Below, one piece after another: positions 24,641 through 33,377 of a stretch of 64,000 nucleotides of DNA (positions within the stretch are counted from its first letter, which is position 1; every line of letters begins with the position of its first letter). Both the position numbers and the translations under genes were made by a program. This stretch comes from DASUBV01 sp963725175 (GTDB lineage Bacteria; Actinomycetota; Actinomycetes; Streptosporangiales; Streptosporangiaceae): assembly GCA_963725175.1 (NCBI GenBank), contig CAVRXH010000006.1, positions 6,572,001 through 6,636,000 on the forward strand, given 5' to 3'. The notes beneath the pieces are model-generated. The model was not told the origin of the DNA. It saw only the letters and a program-made list of their open reading frames with translations, and searched no databases.

Positions 24641-25345
24641 TCAGACCGGCCAGCGCTCCTGGTGCCAGGCCATGTCCCAGAACATCCACTCATACCGGCT
24701 GGTATCGCGGAAGCGCCGGCGCACCAGGCTCCGTTGCGGCGCGCTCAGCGTGCCGCCCAGCTCGTCGGCGACCGCGAGCACCTGGCGGACCTGCGCGCCG
24801 AACTCCTCGCCGGCGTAGGTGTCGATCCAGCGCTGGTAGCGCGGGTCAGGCGAGCCGCGGCGGACCAGCTCCCGGCCGGCCTCCCAGTAGATCCAGTAGC
24901 ACGGCAGCACCGCGCCGACGCCCTCGGCGTAAGAGGCGCGGGCGGCGGCCAGCAGGTAGCTGGCGTAGGCCAGCGTCGTCGGGGCCGGCTCGGCGTCCGC
25001 CAGCACGGCCGGGCCGATGCCCAGCTCCGGCAGCAGGCTGTCGTGCAGCTCCCGCTCCACCAGGACCACGTCGGCGGCGTGCCGGGCGAACATCGCGGTC
25101 GCCGCCTCGTCAGGGGCCTGGCTGGCCACCGCCGCCAGCGCCTGTGCGTACCGCCGCAGGTAGAGGGCGTCCTGAACGACATAGAACGCGAACGCATCCG
25201 CTGGCAGGCTGCCGTCGGCCAGCCCGGTGAGGAACGGGTGCGCCAGGATCTGCCGGTAGATCCCGGTGATGCCGCTCCACAGCTCGCCGGTGAACTCCCC
25301 GCCCGCTACCGCGTCGCCCGCTCCGCCCGCCCCCGCGCCGGTCAT
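24641..25345 (-). CDS. tenA: TenA family thiaminase/aminopyrimidine aminohydrolase
   Basis: The all-helical TenA fold is recognised by ITGIYRQILAHPFLTGLADGSLPADAFAFYVVQDALYLRRYAQALA, then GVGAVLPCYWIYWEAGREL and TYAGEEFGAQVRQVLAVADE. Expected catalytic residues are present: the Cys in LPCYWIYWE, the Tyr pair around it and the Glu near the C-terminus (W-M-F-W-D). TenA hydrolyses aminopyrimidines to salvage the HMP moiety of thiamine. Length of 234 aa is typical. It lies 13 bp after an SDR gene on the same strand, so the two are co-transcribed. No TPP riboswitch is seen upstream. Confidence 0.9.
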   Translation of the reverse strand: MTGAGAGGAGDAVAGGEFTGELWSGITGIYRQILAHPFLTGLADGSLPADAFAFYVVQDALYLRRYAQALAAVASQAPDEAATAMFARHAADVVLVERELHDSLLPELGIGPAVLADAEPAPTTLAYASYLLAAARASYAEGVGAVLPCYWIYWEAGRELVRRGSPDPRYQRWIDTYAGEEFGAQVRQVLAVADELGGTLSAPQRSLVRRRFRDTSRYEWMFWDMAWHQERWPV

Positions 25346-25358
25346 GCTGCGGCCCCGC

Positions 25359-26192
25359 TCAGCGGCCCACGTTGGTGATGCCGCCGTCCACCGGGATCAC
25401 CACGCCGGTCAGGTACCGCCCGGCCCGCGACGCCAGGTAGATCACCGCGCCCGCGACGTCATCGGGGTGGCCGATGCGGCCAAGCGGCACGGCCGCCTCG
25501 ATGCCCGCCCGCAGCTCAGGGTCGTTCAGCCACCTGGCCATCATCTTGCTTTCGAACGGCCCGGGGGCCAGCGCGTTGACCGTGACCGACTGCGCCGCCA
25601 GCTCCCTGGCCAGGTGCCTGGTCAGCATGTGCACGCCCGCCTTGCTGCTGGAGTAGGCGTAGTGCTGGAGCGGCGCGGTGCTCAGCCCGTCTATCGAGCC
25701 GATGTTGATGACCCGCGCCGGGTCGCCCGCGCTGGCCGCCGCCCGGAGCAGCGGCAGCAGCCGGACGGTCAGCTCGAACGGCGCCCTGACGTTGATGCTC
25801 CACACCTTGTCGAACGCCTCGGCCGGGTACTCCTCCAGTGGCGCGCCCCAGGTCGCCCCGGCGTTGTTGACCAGGATGTGCAGCCGTTCCTCGCGATCGG
25901 CGAGCAGGCCGGCGAACCCGGCGAGGCCCTCGGCGGTGGACAGGTCGGCCGGGGCCGACACGCACTCGCCGAAGGCCGACAGCCGCGCGGCTGTCTCGTC
26001 GCAGGCCGCCGCCTTGCGCGCGGTGATGTACACCCGGCAGCCGGCCCGCACCAGCCCCTCGGCGATCATCTCCCCGATGCCGCGCGACCCGCCAGTCACC
26101 ACGGCGGTCTTGCCAGCCACGCCGAACAGCGCCTCAATGGCGGCGCCTGGCGTATCGCGCTCGTTCAGGCTCTCAGAACCGGTGCCTTCCAC
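25359..26192 (-). CDS. SDR family oxidoreductase (RhlG/FabG-like)
   Basis: This classical short-chain dehydrogenase has the cofactor motif VVTGGSRGIGEMIAEGL, NNAG (VNNAGATWGAP), and the catalytic Ser and YxxxK in INIGSIDG...HYAYSSSKAGVHML. The C-terminal ADVAxxxxYLASxxAxxxTGxxxPVDGG pattern reads DVAGAVIYLASRAGRYLTGVVIPVDGGI. The product has 277 aa with an N-terminal extension of about 25. An RhlG-type 3-oxoacyl reductase is the closest match by pattern; the substrate is unproved. TAAGCT lies seven bases before the GTG start, consistent with leaderless transcription. It precedes tenA in a two-gene operon. Confidence 0.85.
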   Translation of the reverse strand: MEGTGSESLNERDTPGAAIEALFGVAGKTAVVTGGSRGIGEMIAEGLVRAGCRVYITARKAAACDETAARLSAFGECVSAPADLSTAEGLAGFAGLLADREERLHILVNNAGATWGAPLEEYPAEAFDKVWSINVRAPFELTVRLLPLLRAAASAGDPARVINIGSIDGLSTAPLQHYAYSSSKAGVHMLTRHLARELAAQSVTVNALAPGPFESKMMARWLNDPELRAGIEAAVPLGRIGHPDDVAGAVIYLASRAGRYLTGVVIPVDGGITNVGR

Positions 26193-26325
26193 GAACGTCA
26201 GCTTAACGGCGCCCGGTGCCGCCAGGAATCGGCGTCAAATCCGGATGTGCCGGGGCACCCCGGCGGTGCTAGCCTGCCCCAGCCGTCCAGGCCGGCCACG
26301 GCGGACCTCACGTGGAGGACTGACC

Positions 26326-27417
26326 ATGAGCCGGTTAATCCGGGCAGCCGCCGTGGCGGCCAGCATCGCGACCGTGATCGGAACGGCCGCCCTCGGGACC
26401 GCCGCCGCGCAGGCGGCCCCCGGCGCGGCGAGTCCTGCCACCGCGCTGCGCTGGAAGCTCGCCTTCCACCACCAGTACGGCACGGCGGGCAGCCCGTATA
26501 GCGAGTTCGACGCCGTCCTCGCGCCGGCCAGGAACGACGCGTGGGTGTTCGGTGAGGCGGGCGACCCCAGTCACGCCACCGCCGTGGCGGCGCGCTGGAA
26601 CGGGCACCGCTGGCGGACCGTGGCCCTCGGCAGCGGCCCAGCCGGCCAGATCGGAGCGGTGAGCGCGGTTTCCCGTGACGACATCTGGGCGGCCGGCTTC
26701 CTCAACCAGGACATCCTGCGCTGGAACGGCCGCGCGTGGTCGGTCGTCCATCACTGGCCAGGCAGCGGCGCCGAGATCACCGGGATCAGCGTGATCAGCC
26801 CGGCAGATGTATGGGTGTTCGGCGGTCCCGGTTACACCCGGGGTCTTGGCACCTGGCACTACAACGGCCATACCTGGAAGCGGTTCACCGGGAACGCCGC
26901 GTACCTCGAAGGCGGCAGCGTGGTGTCGGCCCGCGACATCTGGGCGATCGGCGGCACCACCAAAGTGCCTCACAACATCCTCGTCCGCTACGACGGGCAC
27001 CGCTGGGTGCGGGTGACGGCCCCGGCGCTGCGGAACGGGGACTTCACCGATATCGCCGCGGTGTCCCGCTCCAGTGTCTGGGTGACCGGTGAGGCCGGCA
27101 CTACGCATCCGCGCGGTGTGCTGCTGCACTGGAACGGACGGTCCTGGCGCCGGCTCAGCGTGCCGGGCGGCCTGGAGCCAGACATCGTCCTCCCGTCCGG
27201 GGGCGGGGGGCTCTGGCTGACCGCCCACTCTGCGTCCAGCTACCTGCTGTACCGGTCGGCTGCGGGCGCCTGGACGCGCAAGCGGCTCGGTTCCCAGTCG
27301 GCTGCCTACGTGTATGGGCTGGCCCGGATCCCCGGCACCAGCGCGGTCTGGGGGACAAGCAGCATCCCGCAGGGCAGCGGGTTCGCCGCCGCGGTGTACC
27401 GGGGCAGCAGGAGCTAG
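26326..27417 (+). CDS. Secreted beta-propeller-like repeat protein
   Basis: The N-terminal signal peptide (MSRLIRAAAVAASIATVIGTAALGTAAAQAAPG) has a likely cleavage after AQA. The mature 330 residues contain about six repeats. Each holds an Asp-x-Trp-x-x-Gly strand pair (for example NDAWVFGEAG, DDIWAAGFL, ADVWVFGGPG, RDIWAIGGT, SSVWVTGEAG, SAVWGTSSI) and a W-N-G-R/H-x-W turn, consistent with a beta-propeller. GGAGG lies 7 nt before the ATG, and a tagcct hexamer lies upstream. The function is unknown; similar proteins are common in actinomycetes as exported adhesion-like or sensor proteins. Confidence 0.8.
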   Translation: MSRLIRAAAVAASIATVIGTAALGTAAAQAAPGAASPATALRWKLAFHHQYGTAGSPYSEFDAVLAPARNDAWVFGEAGDPSHATAVAARWNGHRWRTVALGSGPAGQIGAVSAVSRDDIWAAGFLNQDILRWNGRAWSVVHHWPGSGAEITGISVISPADVWVFGGPGYTRGLGTWHYNGHTWKRFTGNAAYLEGGSVVSARDIWAIGGTTKVPHNILVRYDGHRWVRVTAPALRNGDFTDIAAVSRSSVWVTGEAGTTHPRGVLLHWNGRSWRRLSVPGGLEPDIVLPSGGGGLWLTAHSASSYLLYRSAAGAWTRKRLGSQSAAYVYGLARIPGTSAVWGTSSIPQGSGFAAAVYRGSRS

Positions 27418-27462
27418 TTCCCTCCGCTGCGGCCCTGGCGCGCGGGCCCGTAGGTTTGGCTC

Positions 27463-28443
27463 ATGGATTACACGCAGCTGGGCCGCAGCGGAGTCTCGGT
27501 CAGCAGGATCTGCCTCGGGACGATGAACTTCTGCGCCGCGACGGCGCCCGCGGACGCGCACTCGATCATGGACATGGCGCTGGACGCGGGGATCAACTTC
27601 TGGGACACCTCCAATACCTACGGGCAGCCGCGCGCGGAGGGCGTCACCGAGCAGGTGCTGGGTGACTGGTTCGGTAAGGCGCCCGGCCGGCGGGACAAGG
27701 TCGTGCTGGCGACCAAGCTCTACGGCGGCAAGGGGGACTGGCCGAACGACCGGTTCCTGTCGGCGGTGAACATCCGGCAGGCGTGCGACGCCTCGCTGCG
27801 CCGCCTGGGCACCGACCACATCGACCTGTACCAGATGCACCACGTCGACCGGAATACGCCCTGGCAGGAGATCTGGGAGGCGATGAGCGTCCTGCGCGCC
27901 CAGGGCAAGATCATCTACGTCGGCTCGTCCAACTTCGCGGGCTGGCACCTGGCGGCCGCGCAGGAGGCGGCCCGCGCGTTCGGGGCGTTCGGGCTGGTCA
28001 GCGAGCAGTCCCTGTACAACCTGGCGGCCCGGACGGTGGAGCTGGAGGTGCTGCCCGCCGCGCAGGCCTACGGGCTGGGCGTGCTGCCCTGGAGCCCGCT
28101 GCACGGCGGGCTGCTCGGCGGCATGCTGCGCCGCGAGGACCAGGACGGCGGCGGGCGGCGCTCGGGCGGGCGTGCCGCCGAGGCGCTGTCGGCGCTGCGC
28201 GAGCAGGTCCGGCGGTACGAGGACTTCTGCGCCGGGCTGGGCGCCGAGCCCGGCCAGGTGGCGCTGGCCTGGCTGCTGGCCCAGCCCGCGGTCACCGCGC
28301 CGATCGTGGGGCCGCGCACGGCCGGGCAGCTCACCAGCGCGCTCGGCGCGCTCCAGGTGCGGCTCGACGAGGTGGCGCTGGCCAGGCTTGACGCCATTTT
28401 TCCTGGTCCGGGCGGTCCCGCGCCCGAGGCCTACGCCTGGTGA
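27463..28443 (+). CDS. Aldo/keto reductase
   Basis: The (beta/alpha)8 aldo-keto reductase signatures are visible: GRSGVSVSRICLGTMNF, MALDAGINFWDTSNTYG (catalytic Asp and Tyr), VVLATKLYGG (Lys), DLYQMHHVDRNTPWQEIWEAM (His) and the C-terminal NADPH-binding APIVGPRTAGQL. Length of 326 aa is typical of the AKR/YghZ-like group. The ATG is preceded by TAGGTT six bases upstream, so the message is probably leaderless. The substrate is unknown. A hairpin terminator follows at 28467-28505. Confidence 0.9.
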   Translation: MDYTQLGRSGVSVSRICLGTMNFCAATAPADAHSIMDMALDAGINFWDTSNTYGQPRAEGVTEQVLGDWFGKAPGRRDKVVLATKLYGGKGDWPNDRFLSAVNIRQACDASLRRLGTDHIDLYQMHHVDRNTPWQEIWEAMSVLRAQGKIIYVGSSNFAGWHLAAAQEAARAFGAFGLVSEQSLYNLAARTVELEVLPAAQAYGLGVLPWSPLHGGLLGGMLRREDQDGGGRRSGGRAAEALSALREQVRRYEDFCAGLGAEPGQVALAWLLAQPAVTAPIVGPRTAGQLTSALGALQVRLDEVALARLDAIFPGPGGPAPEAYAW

Positions 28444-28466
28444 GGTCTTTTCCCGACCTTCTGACC

Positions 28467-28505
28467 GTTCCCCGGGGCGGTGGTCAGCCGCCGCGGCCGG
28501 GGAAC
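28467..28505 (+). terminator. Nested hairpin after aldo/keto reductase gene
   Basis: GTTCCCCGG (28467-28475) pairs with CCGGGGAAC (28497-28505). Inside, GGCGG and CCGCC pair around a 7-base loop. It starts 24 bp after the stop codon and lacks a T-run. Confidence 0.55.
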
Positions 28506-28659
28506 CGGGGAGGCCGCCGGCGGCGGGCCAGGACCGGTGCGGCGCGGGCGATCGCGGGCTCGCACGGCCGTCACGGCGGGTGTCCGCGGGGTTGCTTCCT
28601 GCCTGCGTCCTGGGTCGCTCATGGTGCATACGGAGCGTAGTTTGTGCAGATAGGAGCGC

Positions 28660-28688
28660 TTGACACGACCCTGAGTCGCTGTTTAAAT
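28660..28688 (+). promoter_or_regulatory. Consensus-like sigma-70 promoter TTGACA-N17-TTAAAT
   Basis: TTGACA at 28660-28665, a 17-bp spacer and TTAAAT at 28683-28688 give a strong match to the housekeeping (HrdB/SigA) consensus, the best in the window. It sits about 340 bp upstream of the sigma factor start and would transcribe a long leader or a separate short RNA or peptide. Confidence 0.6.
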
Positions 28689-28725
28689 ACATCGAGTTGG
28701 CACCGCATTTACCTGGTGTCTACAC

Positions 28726-28887
28726 ATGAGCAGACACTGGCCGCCCGGTACCTGGGCGGCACGGCCGAAGGCGGCTAGTCTGCGAACAGGACTGCAGAAG
28801 ACCGGAACACCGGCCGGCGACCTCCTTGACATGCCGGCCCGGCGGTTTCCCCAGGCGGCGGGGCTGCAGGCCAATAAGGTGCGCTAG
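28726..28887 (+). CDS. Possible 53-residue peptide downstream of the strong promoter
   Basis: The frame opens ATG (MSRHWPPGTWAARPKAASLR) about 30 bp after the expected TSS and ends TAG at 28885. It is basic with no known domain, and no ribosome site is evident. It may be a leader peptide, a small protein or chance; the strong promoter just upstream is the only reason to consider it. Confidence 0.25.
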   Translation: MSRHWPPGTWAARPKAASLRTGLQKTGTPAGDLLDMPARRFPQAAGLQANKVR

Positions 28888-29031
28888 CCCTGATCCTGCG
28901 CGCGCGGACCCAGTCCGGGTTCGGGTGTAACCACCCCATGCTGTTGCGGCCATGCCGGCTGCAATCGTTTGCACACTCCGGACGCGACCGGTGACCCCAC
29001 TCGGGTCATGACAGCGGAGGGAAGTCGGGTT

Positions 29032-29625
29032 ATGACACTGCTCCAGGATGTCGTGGACCAGACGGACCATGCCCATCATACCGAGCAAATCGAGCAAATC
29101 GACCATAACGAATATTTCGAGCGTGAGGTCGCGTCCTGCCGGAGCCAGCTCTACCCGGCGGCGCTGCGGATGACGCGCAACCCCAGCGACGCCGAGGACC
29201 TGGTGCAGGAGACGATGACGCGCGCCTACGCCGGGCTGCGCAACTTCACGCCGGGCACCAACGTCCGGGCCTGGCTGTACCGGATTCTCACCAACACCTT
29301 CATCAACAGCTGCCGCAAGCGCAGCCGGGAGCCGGCCCAGACGCTGCGGGCGGAGTTCGAGCAGATCCTCGACGCCCGCGACGGTCCTGGCCAGTCGGCG
29401 CGGTCGGCCGAGGCCGAGGCGCTGGACAAGGTCGCCGACTCCGAGGTGATGCAGGCGCTGATGGAGCTCCCCGAGGGCTTCAGGGCCGCCATCTACCTGG
29501 CGGACGTGGAGGGCTACCCCTACCGCGACGTGGCGGAGATGCTGCAGATCCCGATCGGCACCGTCATGTCCCGGCTGCACCGGGGCCGCGGGAAGCTGCG
29601 CAAGCGGCTCGCTGCCTACGCGTAA
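29032..29625 (+). CDS. RNA polymerase sigma factor, SigR/SigH (ECF, RpoE) group
   Basis: Region 2 is REVASCRSQLYPAALRMTRNPSDAEDLVQETMTRAYAGLRNFTPGTNVRAWLYRILTNTFINSCRKRSREP, and region 4 is EALMELPEGFRAAIYLADVEGYPYRDVAEMLQIPIGTVMSRLHRGRGKLRKRL. The FINSxRKxxREP and YLADVEG blocks are those of Streptomyces SigR / Mycobacterium SigH, thiol-oxidative-stress sigma factors. The ATG at 29032 follows GGAGGG by about 10 nt; in-frame starts at 29008 and 28969 (TTG) would give a longer isoform, as known for SigR. SigR/SigH are normally followed by a zinc anti-sigma gene (rsrA/rshA); none is present here, so control must differ. Confidence 0.85.
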   Translation: MTLLQDVVDQTDHAHHTEQIEQIDHNEYFEREVASCRSQLYPAALRMTRNPSDAEDLVQETMTRAYAGLRNFTPGTNVRAWLYRILTNTFINSCRKRSREPAQTLRAEFEQILDARDGPGQSARSAEAEALDKVADSEVMQALMELPEGFRAAIYLADVEGYPYRDVAEMLQIPIGTVMSRLHRGRGKLRKRLAAYA

Positions 29626-29765
29626 GCGGGCACCGGCCAGGGCCGGCCGGGACCCCCGAGCCGACCGGCCCCGCTACGGGAACATCTCGGATGACCGGAG
29701 TCTGGCGCGGAATCAGTCGTGTCGTACGATGTGGGCAACTCGTTCCGTGGCTCAGGGCGTGATAC

Positions 29766-30491
29766 GTGTCAGATACCGAAGCTGTGCCCGAGTCCGGCGC
29801 GCCCGATCCCGGCGCGCCGGACCTGTCGGTGACCGAGCGGACCCGGCACCGCCGGCTCCGCGAGCAGGGCCGGTCCGACCGGGCCGAGCTGCTCGCGGTG
29901 CTCGCCGCCGGGTTCATCGCCCACCTGGGGCTGCCGGCGCCGGAGGGCGGGGTGATGGTGATCCCTACCATCTACGGGTTCGACGACCGGCAGCTGTACC
30001 TGCACGGCTCGGTCGCCAGCCAGAGCCTGTCGGCGGCGGCGCCGGCCTGCGTGACCGTGACGCTGGTGGACGGCCTGGTGCTGGCCCGCTCGGTGTTCGA
30101 GCACGCGGTGAACTACCGCAGCGCGATGATCTACGCGGTGCCCAGGATCGTGACCGGCCGCGACGAGCTGCTGGCCGGCCTGCGCTGTGTCTCCGAGCAT
30201 GTCGCGCCCGGCCAGTGGGACTACGCCAGGCAGCCCATCCGCAAGGAGCTGGCCGCGACCCGGCTGCTGGCGATGTCCCTGGACGAGGCGTCGGTGAAGA
30301 TCCGCACCGGGCCGCCCGACGACTCCGGCAGCCCGGACGCGGAACTGGGGCTGTGGGCGGGGGAGGTGCCGCTGGAGTCCCGCTGGCAGGCCCCGGTCCC
30401 CGACCCGGCCCTGCCGCCGGGCCACCCGGTCCCGCCGCACCTCCAGGCCCTGACGGGCACCCTGGCCTACCAGCCCCCGGCGGCCGGCTAG
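29766..30491 (+). CDS. Pyridoxamine 5'-phosphate oxidase-like FMN-binding split-barrel protein
   Basis: The family pattern includes LLAVLAAGFIAHLGLPAPEGGVMVIPTIYGFDDRQLYLHGSVASQSL, then CVTVTLVDGLVLARSVFEHAVNYRSAMIYAVPRIV. This is the split-barrel of the Pyridox_ox_2/NimA-like group of flavin or F420-binding proteins. The C-terminal half (RKELAATRLLAMSLDEASVKIRTGPPDD) is also typical of this subgroup. The reaction is unknown. The N-terminus is Pro/Glu/Asp-rich. The GTG start is at 29766. Confidence 0.8.
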   Translation: MSDTEAVPESGAPDPGAPDLSVTERTRHRRLREQGRSDRAELLAVLAAGFIAHLGLPAPEGGVMVIPTIYGFDDRQLYLHGSVASQSLSAAAPACVTVTLVDGLVLARSVFEHAVNYRSAMIYAVPRIVTGRDELLAGLRCVSEHVAPGQWDYARQPIRKELAATRLLAMSLDEASVKIRTGPPDDSGSPDAELGLWAGEVPLESRWQAPVPDPALPPGHPVPPHLQALTGTLAYQPPAAG

Positions 30492-30539
30492 CGAGCGCCG
30501 CCGTCGCGCCCCGTCAGGCAGCGCCCTCGGACAGGGCCG

Positions 30540-31787
30540 TCAGGCCGCGGTGAACGCCAGGGCGACGTTCGCGCCGCCGAACCCGAACGAGTTGTTCAGC
30601 ACCGCCCGCGGCCCGGTGCCGCGCGGCTTCAGCTCGGTGGCCTCGCGGGCGATCGTCATCCCGGCGTCGTCATCGGGGTCTTCCAGGTTGATGGTCGGCG
30701 GCGCCACATTGTCGCGCAGCGCCAGGATCGCGGCCACCGACTCCACCGCGCCCGCGCCGCCGAGCAGGTGCCCGGTCATCGACTTGGTGGAGGACACCAC
30801 CACGCCGCTGGCCGCCTGGCCGAGTGCCGCCGCGGCCGCCACCAGCTCCGTGGTATCGCCGGCCTGCGTGGAGGTGGCGTGCGCGTTGATGTGCATGATC
30901 TGCTCGGGGTCCAGCTCGGCGTCGGCCAGCAGCCGGGTGATGGCCAGCCTGATGCCCTTGCCCTCGGGGTGCGGCTGGGCGATGTGGTGGGCGTCGCCCG
31001 AATAGCCGGCGCCGGCCGCGGTGGCGTAGACGTTCGCGCCGCGCCTGGCCGCGTGCTCGGCGGACTCCAGCACCACCATGCCCGCGCCCTCGCCGAGCAC
31101 GAAGCCGTCCCGCCCCCGGTCGAACGGCCGTGAGGCGCGCTGCGGCTCGTCGTTGCGGGTGGACAGCGCGCGCATCGCCGCGAACGCGGCGATGTTGAGC
31201 TGGATGATCGCGGCCTCGGTGCCGCCGGCCAGCACCACGTCGGCGCGGCCGGACCTGATCATGTTGATGGCGTAGCCGATCGCCTCGGCGCCCGAGGCGC
31301 ACGCGCTGACCGTGGTGTGCACCCCGGCCATCGCGCCCAGCTCGACGCCGATCCAGCCGGCCGCGCCGTTGGGCATCAGCATCGGGACGGTGAACGGCGA
31401 CAGCCGCTGCCAGCCCTTCTCCTTCAGCGTGTCATAGGCGCTCAGGGTCGAGGACACCCCGCCGATGCCGCTGGACACCACCACGCCGAGCCGCTCGGGC
31501 GGCACGTCGGGCTTGCCCGCGTCACCCCACGCCTCACGGGCGGCGACCATCGCGAACTGCTCGCACCGGTCCATCCGCCTGGCCTGCACCCGGTCGATCA
31601 GCTTGGCCGGGTCGGCGGCCGCCCAGGCCGCGATCCTGGCGGGCAGCTCGGCGGCCCAGTCGTCGGTCAGGGCCACAACCCCGCTCCGGCCGGCTAGCAG
31701 CGACTCCCACGTGCTGGAGACATCGGCGCCCACCGGCGTGATCGCACCGAGCCCCGTGACGACGACGCGCGTCCGGTCTGTGCCCAC
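30540..31787 (-). CDS. fabF: 3-oxoacyl-[acyl-carrier-protein] synthase II
   Basis: This elongating condensing enzyme of type II fatty acid synthesis has the Cys nucleophile in VSACASGAEAIGYA, the first His in HINAHATSTQAGDTTE and the second in MTGHLLGGAGAVE, with RVVVTGLGAITPVG at the N-terminus and NNSFGFGGANVALAF at the end. It has about 415 aa. The GTG at 31787 follows AGGAG by about 9 nt, better than longer upstream starts. It is the last gene of the fasR-fabD-fabH-acpP-fabF set, 81 bp after acpP. Confidence 0.95.
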   Translation of the reverse strand: MGTDRTRVVVTGLGAITPVGADVSSTWESLLAGRSGVVALTDDWAAELPARIAAWAAADPAKLIDRVQARRMDRCEQFAMVAAREAWGDAGKPDVPPERLGVVVSSGIGGVSSTLSAYDTLKEKGWQRLSPFTVPMLMPNGAAGWIGVELGAMAGVHTTVSACASGAEAIGYAINMIRSGRADVVLAGGTEAAIIQLNIAAFAAMRALSTRNDEPQRASRPFDRGRDGFVLGEGAGMVVLESAEHAARRGANVYATAAGAGYSGDAHHIAQPHPEGKGIRLAITRLLADAELDPEQIMHINAHATSTQAGDTTELVAAAAALGQAASGVVVSSTKSMTGHLLGGAGAVESVAAILALRDNVAPPTINLEDPDDDAGMTIAREATELKPRGTGPRAVLNNSFGFGGANVALAFTAA

Positions 31788-31868
31788 TGTCCTTGTACTC
31801 CTCAGGTCGGGTGAACGGGGCGCCGGGCGGCTAGCCCCCGGCGCGCCCCGCACCTGCTCGGCTCCTGG

Positions 31869-32123
31869 TCAGGCGGAAACCGCGGACTTCTTGACGTAGT
31901 CGACCACGTCCTGCACGGTCTTGAGGTCCTTGAGCTGGTCGTCGGGGATCTCGACGCCGAACTTGTCCTGCGCGGCGACCGCGATCTCGACCATGGACAG
32001 CGAGTCGATGTCCAGGTCGTCGACGAAGGTCTTGTCGGGGGTGACCTGGTCGGCCGGCACGCCGGCTACCTCGTCGACGATCTCGCCGAGGCCGCTCAGG
32101 ATCTCCTGCTCCGTCATCACCAT
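31869..32123 (-). CDS. acpP: Acyl carrier protein
   Basis: The 84-residue acidic four-helix carrier has the 4'-phosphopantetheine Ser in VDDLDIDSLSMVEIAVAAQDKFGVEIPDDQL. It holds growing acyl chains for FabD, FabH and FabF. The ATG at 32123 has AAGGAG about 10 nt upstream; a second in-frame ATG lies two codons in. It lies between fabH and fabF, the conserved actinomycete order. Confidence 0.95.
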   Translation of the reverse strand: MVMTEQEILSGLGEIVDEVAGVPADQVTPDKTFVDDLDIDSLSMVEIAVAAQDKFGVEIPDDQLKDLKTVQDVVDYVKKSAVSA

Positions 32124-32205
32124 GAGAGTGCTGCTCCTTATCCGTTTCCTGGGTGGTGCTCTGAGGGGTTATCGAGTCTGCGGCCCCGGCGGACCGGGGC
32201 GCGCG

Positions 32206-33175
32206 TCAGGGTACCGTGATCACCTGCGCGGCGTAACAGATGCCCGCGCCGAAGCCGATCAGCAGCGCGGGCGCGCCCGAGGGCAGCTCGCCGCGCTCGA
32301 TCATCCGCGACAGCGCCAGCGGGATCGACGCCGAAGAGGTATTGCCCGCCGTCACGATGTCGCTGGCCACGATGGCCTGCGGGGCGCCGAGCTTGCGGGC
32401 GATCGCCTCGACGATCCGCAGGTTCGCCTGGTGCGGGATGAACGCCGCCAGCTCGGTGGGGTCCACGCCCGCGCGGCGGCAGGCCTCCAGGGCGACCGGG
32501 TGCAGCGCGGTGGTGGCCCACCTGAACACCGCCTGGCCCTCCTGGAAGATGAACGAGTTGCGGTCCTTGACGTAGATCTTGTCGGCCATGTCGCCGGCGC
32601 TGCCCCAGGCCACCGGGCCGATGCCGGGCCCCGCCTGCGGGTCGGCCACCGGGCCGACCACCGCCGCGCCCGCGCCGTCGGCGAAGATGATGCAGGTCGA
32701 CCGGTCGGTCCAGTCCACCCACTGGGACAGCTTCTCCGAGCCGATCACCAGCACGTTCGTGGCGCTGCCGCCGCGTACCGCGTCCGAGGCGGCGGCCAGC
32801 GCGTAGCAGAACCCGGCGCAGGCCGCGTTCAGGTCATAGGCGCCTGGCGCCTGGATGCCGAGCCGCCTGGCGACGGTCGCCGCGGTGTTCGGGATCTGCA
32901 CCTCGGGGGTGCAGGTCGCCACGATGACCAGGTCGATGTCCTCGGGGGACAGGCCGCTGGCGGCCAGGGCCTTGCCGCCGGCCGCGACGGCCATGTCAGC
33001 GACGGTCTCCTCGGGAGCGGCGATCCGCCTGCTGGCGATGCCGACCCGGCTGCGGATCCACTCGTCGTTGGTGTCCACGGTGGCCGCGAGGTCGTCGTTG
33101 GTGACCACGCGGGAGGGCTGGTAGCCGCCGAACGCCAGGATCCGCGCGCCCGGCCGGGCCTTGGTTAACTCGCAT
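32206..33175 (-). CDS. fabH: 3-oxoacyl-ACP synthase III, with apparent frameshift near codon 9
   Basis: FabH starts fatty acid chains from acyl-CoA and malonyl-ACP. The catalytic triad is visible: Cys in NAACAGFCYALAA, His in IPHQANLRIVEAIA and Asn in VTAGNTSSASIPLAL. The reading frame runs back through the characteristic ARILAFGGYQPSRVVTNDDLAATVDTNDEW but has no start codon. Removing one base of the CCC run at 33149-33151 joins it to the ATG at 33175 (MRVNQGPAGARILAFGG). In an essential gene this looks like a base-calling error. Intact length would be about 322 aa. Confidence 0.9.
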
Positions 33176-33377
33176 CGCGCTGGTGCTGCCTTTCGTCCGC
33201 TGGTGCTCGGAGCCGCTTCCCGCCCGACTACCCATGAAGCTGGCTGTTATCTGCGGCCGCGCCCGCCGGGCGTGACCTGCGGGCTCTGCGTCCCGGATGG
33301 CGCCGGCCGCGCTGCCCGCCATCCTGCCCGCGTGATCGTGGTCGCCGTTGCTGTTTTGTCCGTGCCCGGAGCCGGCC

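Larger units (their letters stand above)
28444..29031. other. 588-bp intergenic region before the sigma factor gene
   Basis: This gap holds the terminator of the reductase gene, a good sigma-70-type promoter, a possible 53-residue frame and otherwise no recognisable coding sequence. GC content falls visibly around 28630-28730, which is unusual in this window. Confidence 0.6.

Noticed and set aside
24600..25360. TPP riboswitch for tenA
   Set aside because: No conserved thi-box elements were found; tenA sits 13 bp behind an SDR gene in the same operon.
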